DNA of 64,000 nucleotides from NCBI GenBank assembly GCA_030693335.1, contig JAUYAU010000006.1, positions 1-64,000 of the forward strand. Direction: 5' to 3'. Source of the stretch: Sulfuricurvum sp. Lineage in GTDB: Bacteria > Campylobacterota > Campylobacteria > Campylobacterales > Sulfurimonadaceae. Within the stretch, counting starts at the first letter, position 1. Each line of letters starts with the position of its first letter. Positions 56,569-64,000 of the stretch are shown piece after piece. Both the position numbers and the translations under genes were made by a program. Below the pieces are notes generated by a model, which saw only the letters and a program-made list of their open reading frames with translations, was not told the DNA's origin and ran no database searches.

Positions 56569-57972
56569 TTATCGTATTAAATTGAGTAAAAAATGGTTTA
56601 GAGTATAAAATAATACTCCAAAAAACCCAACACCGAGGATAAAGTAGAAACTGTATTTGGTTTTGAGAAGATTCCAAACGATTCCAAACCCTATCTCTCT
56701 GGCAGTTAGAATGAGCTGAGCAACCCCTCCGATACTTCCGGCTAGCGCTAATCCCGCAGCTCCCATCGGTTTCATAAGTAAGAGTGAAAAGATAAGATTG
56801 ATGATGAGCGATATTCCTGCTATTTTGGCGGCTTTCATGTGTTTGTGCATGGCGTATAAATAGAGCGAAAAAAGTTTTGCAAGCCCAAAAGGGATGAGTC
56901 CCACCATGTACATCATCAAGACATCAGCAGTGTTGTGGGTGTCTTGTATCGTGAAATTTCCTCGCTCAAATAACAGCCAGATAATAGGCTCAGACAAGAG
57001 AACACCACCCAAAACCGATAAACCCAACAATGCGCTCAGCAGCCAAAATGATTTATGGAGGTTTTTGTAGGCAAGAACATGGTTTTCGTTTTTGATTGCT
57101 TTGGCGATAGAGGGAAAGAGTGCCGTCGTAATAGCCAGGGCAATAATGGCAAAAGGGAGTTGGAAAATACGGTTGGCGTAAAAAAGGTACGAAACCGAAC
57201 CTGCGGCCAAAAAGGAAGCCAAACTCGTATCGATAAAAGAAGCGACTTGCGCCGTAGAATTACCTAGCAATGAGGGAAAAAAGAGGGATGCGAATTTAGA
57301 TTCTTCCTCTTTTACATCCTTTGTTTTACGGTATTTCCATCCCCCTACAAGAAGTTTTAAAAGACCTTGTTCTCGAATTGAGTAAAGATGGGTAAGTACT
57401 TGTAACAAGCCGCCTATGAGAATCGAAAAGCTGAGCGCATAAACGATGGTTTTGGGATCACTGTGACTAAAGAGTAGGAGTGCGGTAACCATAGCGATAT
57501 TGAGCCATACGGTGGAGAATGCGGTGGTGAAAAAATGCTCTTTGTGTTGCAGTAACGTCCCTAAAAATGTGACGATGAAGATGAGGTCCAAATACCAAAA
57601 GTTGATCATCGTGAGCGGTGCTGTTTTGGCAATCAGATCCGCGTTCCAGTCCCAGGCCAGTAATTTGGTCGAAAATTCGGGAAAAAGGGTCACTAATAAC
57701 GATAAAAAGACGATAAAAGCCATAAATCGGATGAAGATGGCGACCGCGAAAACACTTTTTTGTTTAGAGGCGATGTAGGAGGGCATAAAACTTTGTGTAA
57801 ATGACCCTTCTGCAAAAATACGGCGAAAAAGGTTGGGAAACTTAAATGCCATTAAAAAAATATCACTCCACATATTGGCACCCAATACAGAGGTCATGAG
57901 TATGTCTCGTACTAAACCGCTAATGCGTGAAATAAGGATGCCAAATGAGTTGGAAAAAATCGATTTAAACAT
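56569..57972 (-). CDS. murJ: Lipid II flippase MurJ
   Basis: The 467-residue protein is almost wholly hydrophobic, with about 13 membrane helices. Its N-terminus G-I-L-I-S-R-I-S-G-L-V-R-D-I-L and the stretch F-P-N-L-F-R-R-I-F-A-E-G-S-F-T-Q-S-F are MurJ/MviN signatures. It flips lipid II across the inner membrane for wall assembly. It is the first gene of the leftward operon that runs to the enoyl reductase gene, and is divergent from the DUF342 gene. Confidence 0.94.
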   Translation of the reverse strand: MFKSIFSNSFGILISRISGLVRDILMTSVLGANMWSDIFLMAFKFPNLFRRIFAEGSFTQSFMPSYIASKQKSVFAVAIFIRFMAFIVFLSLLVTLFPEFSTKLLAWDWNADLIAKTAPLTMINFWYLDLIFIVTFLGTLLQHKEHFFTTAFSTVWLNIAMVTALLLFSHSDPKTIVYALSFSILIGGLLQVLTHLYSIREQGLLKLLVGGWKYRKTKDVKEEESKFASLFFPSLLGNSTAQVASFIDTSLASFLAAGSVSYLFYANRIFQLPFAIIALAITTALFPSIAKAIKNENHVLAYKNLHKSFWLLSALLGLSVLGGVLLSEPIIWLLFERGNFTIQDTHNTADVLMMYMVGLIPFGLAKLFSLYLYAMHKHMKAAKIAGISLIINLIFSLLLMKPMGAAGLALAGSIGGVAQLILTAREIGFGIVWNLLKTKYSFYFILGVGFFGVLFYTLNHFLLNLIR

Positions 57973-58065
57973 AGATTAATAGGACCATTGTTAAATTTTA
58001 CGTGAGTTTAACCGATATGTGATTAAAATAGCCAAATAGTATACATATAAAGAAAGGGGATTACA

Positions 58066-59973
58066 ATGGTGGATTTACCGCATGTCAGAGTTATTTCTGA
58101 GAGTTCATCCGCTATTGTTCCTTTTGTTGTCCGTACCAATAACATTGCAAAAGAGCTAATGCAAGCAGCATCTATGCACAAAGTGTCTGTTCACTCACTT
58201 GACTTTAGACTCTTGGAAGTTCAAACGCTTAGTCTGATGGCTAGTGAAGTTAAAGCTGATTCAGATGAGTGGAATGAACTTTCCCCAGCGGATATTAATG
58301 CGCTTGGGAATGAACTTTATCTAAATCCCAAGTTTGAGCTTAAACAAATGTACGAGGCAGAAATTTTCTCTATTACTGAAGTTGGAAAACTCGATCATAT
58401 CGAATTGTCCATTGCCGGCAATGCAACTCTTTGTAAAATTTATTTAACGATTAAATCGGGCAGTGAGCTGATTTATGATGATACCTTTGAGGAAGACTTT
58501 TTTGAACTCATTATGAAGAAAAAGCTTCGGGCAAACCTCATGATCGGGATTTTTGATTCTATGATGCACAGCAACCTGTCAGAGTTTCTAGCCAAAGTAA
58601 AAGTTAATGGTTTGTATCGTGTTAAAGAGCAAGAACGTTTTGTTGTAGGGGAGGGCATAGAACCTATGCCTACTGTTGACGATGCATTGATAATGCATTA
58701 TGATAAAAAGCAAAATGGTCTTGATGAAGCAGGACGTATTGATTATGCAAAACGCGGGTATATTATCAGCGTGGTAGCCAATGATTTGCTTATAGAATAC
58801 ATTAAGCCAAGAAAAGGGACGAGCGGTCGCAATTGCAGGGGGGAATTCATCACCACAAAAGAGCCGCTTATTCGTTATGAACCCACCTTTACTATAGGTG
58901 AAAACATCCAACGTGACGAAAATGATGTCAGAATTGAATTCCGTGCTAAAACAGGTGGTTATGTTACCTTTGAGGGTGGCATGTATGACATTAAAACCCA
59001 GATGGACGTTACTGAAATCAGTTTTCGCTCCACGGGTTCGATTGAAACCCAATTGGATGCAGATGTATCGATTAATGTCAAAGAAAAAGATCCGCTCAAA
59101 GATGCCATAGGTACGGGTATGGAAGTGACTGTGAATGTCATAAACATTGACGGAAATATTGGCCCCGATGCAAAAGTAACGGCACACAAAGCTGTTGTAG
59201 AAGGACAGGTTCATAACAGTGCAACGATTACGGCGGATGATTTAACGATCAATGTTCACAAAGGCAAAGCTTATGGAAAAGAAATCCATGTGACACGTCT
59301 AGAGCATGGAAGCGTGGAAGGTGATCATGTCAGTGTCGCTCAGGCAACAGGCGGAATAGTACATGCAAAAGAGATTGATGTAGAGTTATTGGGATCTCAT
59401 ACGAAATTGACAGCATCAAAACGTATTGAAATTCAAAAATTACAAGGCGGCGAAAATATTTTAACGATTGACCCTTTGCTCAATGAATCACGAGAATTTT
59501 TAGACGAAGAACAAAGTCTCATGATTGAAGTTAAAAAAGTGATCCATGATGTGGCTAAAGAGCTTTCCGCTTATGAAGAAACGATGACAAAAAATCAACC
59601 TGTCTATGAAGATATTAAACGAAAATTGATTAACTACAAAAATAACGGGATAAAAATTCCCATTGCCTATGCACAAAAATATAAGCAGTTTCAAGAATTT
59701 AAATTTAAGCTTGATGCATTAAGAAAAGAGTATCAAGATAAATTGGACCATTATGCTTTTATCAGCGGACGGCACAGGGCATTGCAAGATGAGATATTTG
59801 AAGCACGCGTTATTAATCATGATCGCTGGCACAATTACAATGAAATTATTTTTAAATTGATAGACCCCCCTATTGATATTACGTTTTTTCCTCCAGATAA
59901 CAGTGTCGGCGGTATATATGGGTTGCATATGAGTGATGAGGGAATTTTTTCAATTAAGGTACTGTCAAAATGA
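58066..59973 (+). CDS. DUF342/FapA-type protein
   Basis: The 635-residue protein has a variable N-terminal part (about 1-190). A DUF342 core follows (R-G-Y-I, I-K-P-R-K-G-T-S-G-R-N-C-R-G), then a repetitive strand region (about 300-470, such as I-D-G-N-I-G-P-D-A-K-V) that should form a beta-helix. A C-terminal coiled coil spans about 480-590. Related proteins carry polymer or cell-polarity roles in other bacteria, but no function is settled. AAAGGGG precedes the ATG, and it overlaps ruvA by four bases. C. jejuni has a like gene at this place (from memory). Confidence 0.82.
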   Translation: MVDLPHVRVISESSSAIVPFVVRTNNIAKELMQAASMHKVSVHSLDFRLLEVQTLSLMASEVKADSDEWNELSPADINALGNELYLNPKFELKQMYEAEIFSITEVGKLDHIELSIAGNATLCKIYLTIKSGSELIYDDTFEEDFFELIMKKKLRANLMIGIFDSMMHSNLSEFLAKVKVNGLYRVKEQERFVVGEGIEPMPTVDDALIMHYDKKQNGLDEAGRIDYAKRGYIISVVANDLLIEYIKPRKGTSGRNCRGEFITTKEPLIRYEPTFTIGENIQRDENDVRIEFRAKTGGYVTFEGGMYDIKTQMDVTEISFRSTGSIETQLDADVSINVKEKDPLKDAIGTGMEVTVNVINIDGNIGPDAKVTAHKAVVEGQVHNSATITADDLTINVHKGKAYGKEIHVTRLEHGSVEGDHVSVAQATGGIVHAKEIDVELLGSHTKLTASKRIEIQKLQGGENILTIDPLLNESREFLDEEQSLMIEVKKVIHDVAKELSAYEETMTKNQPVYEDIKRKLINYKNNGIKIPIAYAQKYKQFQEFKFKLDALRKEYQDKLDHYAFISGRHRALQDEIFEARVINHDRWHNYNEIIFKLIDPPIDITFFPPDNSVGGIYGLHMSDEGIFSIKVLSK

Positions 59974-60533
59974 TAATAGGATTAGAAGGCAATATTGTTT
60001 ATAAAGAGCCGTCGGCAATGCATTTGGATGTTAATGGGGTAGTTTATGAGGTTTTTATTTCCTTGCATACTTACAGTGCATTGAGCAGTGAGCGCATTAG
60101 GGTACATACAACGCACATCATTCGCGAAGATGCGCAGCAGCTATACGGTTTTATCCAAAAAGGTGAAAAAACACTCTTTGAGGGGATGCTCAAAATCAAC
60201 GGAATCGGTCCCAAAGCAGCGCTTGCAATCTGCAGCACCTTTACGCCGGAGCAGTTTGCAGGTATTATTACGTCTAAAGATGTCAATGCGCTCAAAAAAG
60301 TTCCCGGAATAGGACCTAAAAGTGCAGGGCGTATCATGGTGGAGCTGGCAGGCTTTGATGCCGTACTGCTGCAAGGTGATACCGTTATCAGCAGTGCCGC
60401 AATCGAGGCTTCTATGGCGCTTGAATCGCTTGGATTTAAACGAGAGCAAATTGCCAAAGCATTGAGTGCTTCCAGTGCAACCGATACGGCCTCTTTGGTA
60501 CGGGAAGCATTGAAACAATTACAAAAACTTTAA
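59970..60533 (+). CDS. ruvA: Holliday junction helicase subunit RuvA
   Basis: RuvA binds four-way junctions and loads the RuvB motor. The 187-residue product has the N-terminal OB fold (M-I-I-G-L-E-G-N-I-V-Y-K), two helix-hairpin-helix motifs (I-N-G-I-G-P-K-A-A-L-A and V-P-G-I-G-P-K-S-A-G-R), and the C-terminal RuvB-binding helices (A-L-E-S-L-G-F-K). Start and end follow the DUF342 and ddl genes closely. RuvB is elsewhere. Confidence 0.95.
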   Translation: MIIGLEGNIVYKEPSAMHLDVNGVVYEVFISLHTYSALSSERIRVHTTHIIREDAQQLYGFIQKGEKTLFEGMLKINGIGPKAALAICSTFTPEQFAGIITSKDVNALKKVPGIGPKSAGRIMVELAGFDAVLLQGDTVISSAAIEASMALESLGFKREQIAKALSASSATDTASLVREALKQLQKL

Positions 60534-60544
60534 CAAGGAAGACA

Positions 60545-61582
60545 GTGAAATTAGCAATTTTATTCGGCGGAGCCAGTTACGAACATGAAATCAGTATTGT
60601 CAGTGCGATTACGGTTAAAGGAAAACTCTCCAATTTTGATTTGAGCTTTATTTTTTGCGATCAGGATCATCGTTTTTATCTTATTGATGATGCGCATATG
60701 AAAGCCATTACGTTTTCGAGAGCAAAACATCTCAAAATGCCACAACTTGCATTGGTAAAAGGTGGATTTGAACAGCGCGGACTTTTTGGCTCAAAGTTAC
60801 ACGACATGCCTGTTCTTAATCTCATTCACGGCGGCGATGGTGAAGACGGTTCGATAGCGGCACTGTTTGATTTTTATGGAGTTTCATTTATTGGACCGCG
60901 TAAAGAGGCGTCGATGCTCAGTTTCGACAAACACTACACCAAATGGTTTGCACAGTCGATGGGTGTTAAAACACTTCCATACGAAGTGATTACGAGAGAG
61001 AGCAGTAAAACGATTACGACACCCTATCCGTTTATTATCAAACCATCCTGTCTTGGCAGCTCTATAGGAGTAAGCATTGTACGTGAAGCAAGTGAATTGG
61101 CATATGCGCTGGATGTAGCGTTTGAATTTGACAATACTCTTTTGATTGAGCCGTTTATTTCCGGAGTTAAAGAATACAATCTTGCAGGCTACAGTGCACA
61201 TGGAGAGATTACCTACTCGATCGTCGAAGAGCCGCAAAAAGTGGAATTTTTGGATTTTGAAAAAAAATACCTCGACTTTTCACGATCTGCAAAAGTGGCC
61301 GAAGCAGCCGTTAGCGATACGCTCGTAACTCAATTGAGAGAAGCATTTGAAACTCTCTACTCTCCGTTATTTGAGGGTGCATTAATCCGATGCGACTTTT
61401 TTGAGATTGAGGGTGTTGTGTATCTCAATGAGATCAATCCGATACCGGGTTCCATGGCAAATTATCTCTTTGAAGATTTCAGCGGTGCGATCAATTCCCT
61501 TTTAGGGTCATTGCCTGTCAAAAAAGAGATTCGCATCCAGTACGATTATATCCACTCCATTTCTCAAGCCAAAGGGAAATAA
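60545..61582 (+). CDS. ddl: D-alanine--D-alanine ligase
   Basis: Ddl joins two D-alanines for the peptidoglycan stem. The 345-residue ATP-grasp enzyme begins at GTG 60545 after AAGGAAG, with L-F-G-G-A-S-Y-E-H-E-I-S, H-G-G-D-G-E-D-G-S (usually H-G-x-x-G-E-D-G), P-S-C-L-G-S-S-I-G-V and the C-terminal N-E-I-N-P-I-P-G-S. It lies between ruvA and the hydrolase gene and before murF, its natural partner in precursor synthesis. Confidence 0.95.
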   Translation: MKLAILFGGASYEHEISIVSAITVKGKLSNFDLSFIFCDQDHRFYLIDDAHMKAITFSRAKHLKMPQLALVKGGFEQRGLFGSKLHDMPVLNLIHGGDGEDGSIAALFDFYGVSFIGPRKEASMLSFDKHYTKWFAQSMGVKTLPYEVITRESSKTITTPYPFIIKPSCLGSSIGVSIVREASELAYALDVAFEFDNTLLIEPFISGVKEYNLAGYSAHGEITYSIVEEPQKVEFLDFEKKYLDFSRSAKVAEAAVSDTLVTQLREAFETLYSPLFEGALIRCDFFEIEGVVYLNEINPIPGSMANYLFEDFSGAINSLLGSLPVKKEIRIQYDYIHSISQAKGK

Positions 61583-61584
61583 GA

Positions 61585-62316
61585 GTGGCAGTAAAAACGG
61601 TTCATTATAAGGGCGCTACGTTTTCTATCAGTTACGAAATTCTTAACCCCAATCAGCCCTCTGATGTTATTTTTTTACATGGATGGGGTTCGAATAAAAA
61701 TCTGATGAAACAGGCATTTGGTAAAACATTGTCTACTTTTCGCCATATTTACATCGATATGCCTGGATTTGGAGGTAGTAATTGCGATGTAGCACTCCAA
61801 ACGACCGATTATATCCAAATTATGGAACTTTTTTTGACGCAAATCGATGCTCGTAAAAATGTTATCTTAGGACATTCATTTGGCGGAAAAGTAGCCACCT
61901 TGTTAAACCCAGAACTTCTGGTATTGGTGGCTTCGGCGGGAATTTTGGTTCCTAAAGCGTTAAAAATCCGTACGAAAATAGCCCTTTTCAAGATGCTAAA
62001 ATTTACAGGGCTTACCTCGCTGCGATCGTTCTTTGTCGCACCCGATGCGCAAGGCATGTCTGAAGTAATGTATCAAACATTTAAAAATGTGGTTAATGAA
62101 GATTTTACGGATTATTTTAAAGCGTTTAAAAATAAAGCTTTGTTATGTTTCGGCAAGCAAGATACGGCAACCCCTTTGTGGAGTGGAGAAGTGATTCAAG
62201 GACTTATCATCGACTCGCGTCTGGTTGCGTATGAGGGAGATCATTATTTTCTCTTGAAAGAGGGCGCTTCGATAGCTGGAGAAATAGAAAAAAGTATGGA
62301 TAAAAAGGAAGAGTAA
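61585..62316 (+). CDS. Alpha/beta-hydrolase of unknown substrate
   Basis: The 243-residue protein begins at GTG 61585, right after ddl. It has the oxyanion-hole pattern L-H-G-W-G-S-N, the nucleophile elbow G-H-S-F-G-G with Ser98, and a likely catalytic His in E-G-D-H-Y-F near residue 227. No signal peptide is seen. Placement between ddl and murF is conserved in C. jejuni (from memory) and suggests a link to envelope work. The substrate is unknown. Confidence 0.85.
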   Translation: MAVKTVHYKGATFSISYEILNPNQPSDVIFLHGWGSNKNLMKQAFGKTLSTFRHIYIDMPGFGGSNCDVALQTTDYIQIMELFLTQIDARKNVILGHSFGGKVATLLNPELLVLVASAGILVPKALKIRTKIALFKMLKFTGLTSLRSFFVAPDAQGMSEVMYQTFKNVVNEDFTDYFKAFKNKALLCFGKQDTATPLWSGEVIQGLIIDSRLVAYEGDHYFLLKEGASIAGEIEKSMDKKEE

Positions 62317-63756
62317 ATGGAACCAACACAGATGATCGCTCTTGGAGCTAATTTTCTTTTTGTTTTTGCCTTGGGCTGGTATCTTATTACCAATTTGCAG
62401 TGGTACGATTACCGTATAGAGCGTGTTGTATTGCGTCACCATAAGACGTGGTGGCATGTTTTGTATTTTGTACTTCCTTTTATCCTTTACTACGTACTTG
62501 GTACGTATGGGCCGTTTGTGTTGGTTGCCTATATCCCCTTTTTGTATCTTTGGCATGCCAAACTCGATAAAAAACTGGTTTTGACATGGCGTGTAAAGCG
62601 TTTTTTGATTCTTTTGCTTTTTATTACCGTCATTTTGAATACTCTTTGGACCCTTAGAAGTATCAGCGATACCTACAGTGTCTTTTTACCGCTGGCTCTT
62701 GCGTATTTGGCTTCATGGGGAGTAGAAAAGTTTTTATTTTTAATGTACAAAAAAGAGGCAAAGCGCAAGATTGAATCCATGAGTGATTTGACAATTATTT
62801 GTATTACGGGAAGCTATGGCAAAACGTCGATGAAAAATTTTATCGCCCAAACACTCTCGTCGAAGTTTAATGTCTATGCAACACCCCGCAGTGTCAATAC
62901 GATTGGCGGTATTATTCGCGATGTCAATGAATCGCTTCCTGTAAATACGCAAGTGTATGTTTGTGAAGCAGGGGCCCGTGAGTTTGGAGACATTTATGCG
63001 ATCACACAGCTTCTAAACCCTCAAATCGTCGTGGTTGGTAAAGTGGGGCCTCAGCATCTGGAGTACTTTAAAACTGTGGAACGTATCAAGCAAACCAAAC
63101 TAGAGATTATCCATTCCAATCGTCTCAAAAAAGCGTTCATTCATACTTCCGTGACAGATGTTCCGCATGAAAAAGTGACATTTTTTGGGAACGATATTCA
63201 CAATCTCAATGCGACCTTGGAAGGGACCGATTTTGATCTTGCTTTGAATGCAGATGTGCACCATTTCCATACATCCGTACTGGGTGGTTTTCAAACGATG
63301 AACATGAATGCCGCTATTTTAATAGCGTATGAAATGGGAATGAGTGCGGAAGAGATCGAGTCAGCAGTGTACCATCTCAAAAGTGTTGAACACCGTCTTG
63401 AGCGTATTGATTCCGGTGGGAAAATCATACTGGATGATGGCTACAACGGCAATATAGATGGAATGCTGGAAGGGGTACGATTGTGTTCTTTGCATACTGG
63501 GCGTAAAGTGATCGTAACGCCTGGATTGGTAGAAAGCACGGCAGAATTAAACCGTGAACTTATTAACGCTATCAATGGTGTATTTGATATCGCCATCATT
63601 ACAGGACAGCTCAATGCCGCACAGTTTGAATCCGAACTCAAGGTTAATGAAGTGGTGATGCTCGCAGATAAAGCGCAGTTGGTCAAGACGCTGGGTGAGG
63701 TGACAAGGGCTGGGGATATAATCCTTTTCGCCAATGATGCACCGAATTTTATTTGA
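62317..63756 (+). CDS. murF: MurF-type ligase with an N-terminal membrane domain
   Basis: MurF adds D-Ala-D-Ala to the UDP-MurNAc tripeptide. The 479-residue protein has the Mur ligase ATP loop T-G-S-Y-G-K-T at 164-170, N-T-I-G-G, E-A-G-A-R-E-F-G-D-I, Q-H-L-E-Y-F and D-D-G-Y-N-G-N. Residues 1-145 are not the usual N-terminal substrate domain. They form about four to six membrane helices (A-N-F-L-F-V-F-A-L-G-W, F-V-L-P-F-I-L-Y-Y-V, F-L-I-L-L-L-F-I-T-V). The enzyme is therefore predicted to be anchored. It starts right at the hydrolase stop. Confidence 0.9.
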   Translation: MEPTQMIALGANFLFVFALGWYLITNLQWYDYRIERVVLRHHKTWWHVLYFVLPFILYYVLGTYGPFVLVAYIPFLYLWHAKLDKKLVLTWRVKRFLILLLFITVILNTLWTLRSISDTYSVFLPLALAYLASWGVEKFLFLMYKKEAKRKIESMSDLTIICITGSYGKTSMKNFIAQTLSSKFNVYATPRSVNTIGGIIRDVNESLPVNTQVYVCEAGAREFGDIYAITQLLNPQIVVVGKVGPQHLEYFKTVERIKQTKLEIIHSNRLKKAFIHTSVTDVPHEKVTFFGNDIHNLNATLEGTDFDLALNADVHHFHTSVLGGFQTMNMNAAILIAYEMGMSAEEIESAVYHLKSVEHRLERIDSGGKIILDDGYNGNIDGMLEGVRLCSLHTGRKVIVTPGLVESTAELNRELINAINGVFDIAIITGQLNAAQFESELKVNEVVMLADKAQLVKTLGEVTRAGDIILFANDAPNFI

Positions 63757-64000
63757 TGAATAATATCCTTTACGCTCCATGGCGCAATGAGTACGTAGCG
63801 GGAGCAAAATGCGAAGGGTGTGTATTTTGCCATATTAGTGAGAATGAAGCTTTGGATGAAGAACATCATGTTTTGTATCGTGACGAGCATTGCTTTGTCG
63901 TCATGAACCGTTATCCCTATACACCGGGTCATTTTATGATCATTCCCCATTTCCACACCGATGCACTGGAAGCTCTTGATCCATTGACATGGCTGCACAT
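63756..64000 (+). CDS. HIT-family nucleotide-binding protein, 5' part
   Basis: The start overlaps the murF stop (TGATG), and the frame is open to the window edge. The visible ~81 residues match HIT proteins: N-E-Y-V-A-G, a C-x-x-C pair (C-E-G-C-V-F-C), V-V-M-N-R-Y-P-Y-T-P-G-H-F-M-I-I-P and H-F-H-T-D-A. The catalytic H-x-H-x-H triad would lie beyond the edge. HIT proteins hydrolyse or transfer nucleotides. The product is cut here by the window only. Confidence 0.85.
   Translation, partial: MNNILYAPWRNEYVAGAKCEGCVFCHISENEALDEEHHVLYRDEHCFVVMNRYPYTPGHFMIIPHFHTDALEALDPLTWLH

Overview
The window reads as a chromosomal segment of a Campylobacterota (epsilon-class) bacterium, most likely a free-living Sulfuricurvum/Sulfurimonas-type organism. 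Three gene orders support this, recalled from Campylobacter jejuni and not searched: ileS - small ORF - gatA - guaB ... xseB - nitrilase homologue ... murC - small membrane protein - mutS2; ligA/tlyA/ribF; and SDR enoyl reductase - dapA - M16 protease - pyrD - msbA - cysS - murJ - DUF342 - ruvA - ddl - hydrolase - murF. An FlgS-type kinase, a membrane-anchored MurF and a GatCAB subunit fit the same assignment. The genus is an inference.

Layout. 1-775: the 3' end of an IS30-type transposase gene facing a leftward cluster of six tRNAs (Lys, Glu, Val, Asp, Val, Asp) behind a consensus promoter. 775-11707: a leftward CinA-like gene, then a long rightward operon (ileS, a 41-codon membrane ORF, gatA, guaB, metY, metX, xseB, nitrilase homologue, ThiF/MoeB-type adenylyltransferase). 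11709-12985: two leftward lipoproteins and a gene-free stretch. 12986-19275: a secreted deacetylase, dapC, an unknown, murC, a small membrane protein and mutS2. 19278-24300: a mosaic of AT-rich accessory genes (two unknowns, a PQ-loop-like membrane protein, a sirtuin, a Phd/UPF0175 - DUF3368 toxin-antitoxin pair with a third gene, a Sel1 protein) that runs in frame into ligA. 24300-31432: ligA, tlyA, ribF, dnaE. 31493-33452: a three-gene accessory operon (AAA ATPase, DUF4276, Phd-like antitoxin). 33456-44019: apeB, flgS, ppsA, a porin and two tandem GGDEF-EAL paralogues. 44095-46369: yggS, rseP, pgsA. 46369-49259: accessory genes (HepT/MntA, an orphan Phd-like antitoxin, a membrane-anchored unknown, a MORN-variant exported protein). 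49371-57972: the leftward housekeeping operon from the enoyl reductase to murJ. 58066-64000: a rightward operon from the DUF342 gene to a HIT gene cut by the window edge.

How the genes work together. The core carries translation (ileS, gatA, tRNAs), purine and methionine synthesis, replication and repair (xseB, mutS2, ligA, dnaE, ruvA), and much of the peptidoglycan route (dapA, dapC, murC, ddl, murF, murJ) together with envelope lipid functions (pgsA, msbA, enoyl reductase, rseP). Three accessory islands sit between these operons, and each carries a toxin-antitoxin-type antitoxin. The best candidates for undescribed biology are the ATPase-DUF4276-Phd operon (31493-33452), the HepT/MntA pair joined to the start codon of pgsA, the chimeric N-terminus of LigA, the conserved nitrilase homologue without catalytic Lys or Cys, and a tRNA-Glu gene with an abnormal anticodon loop.
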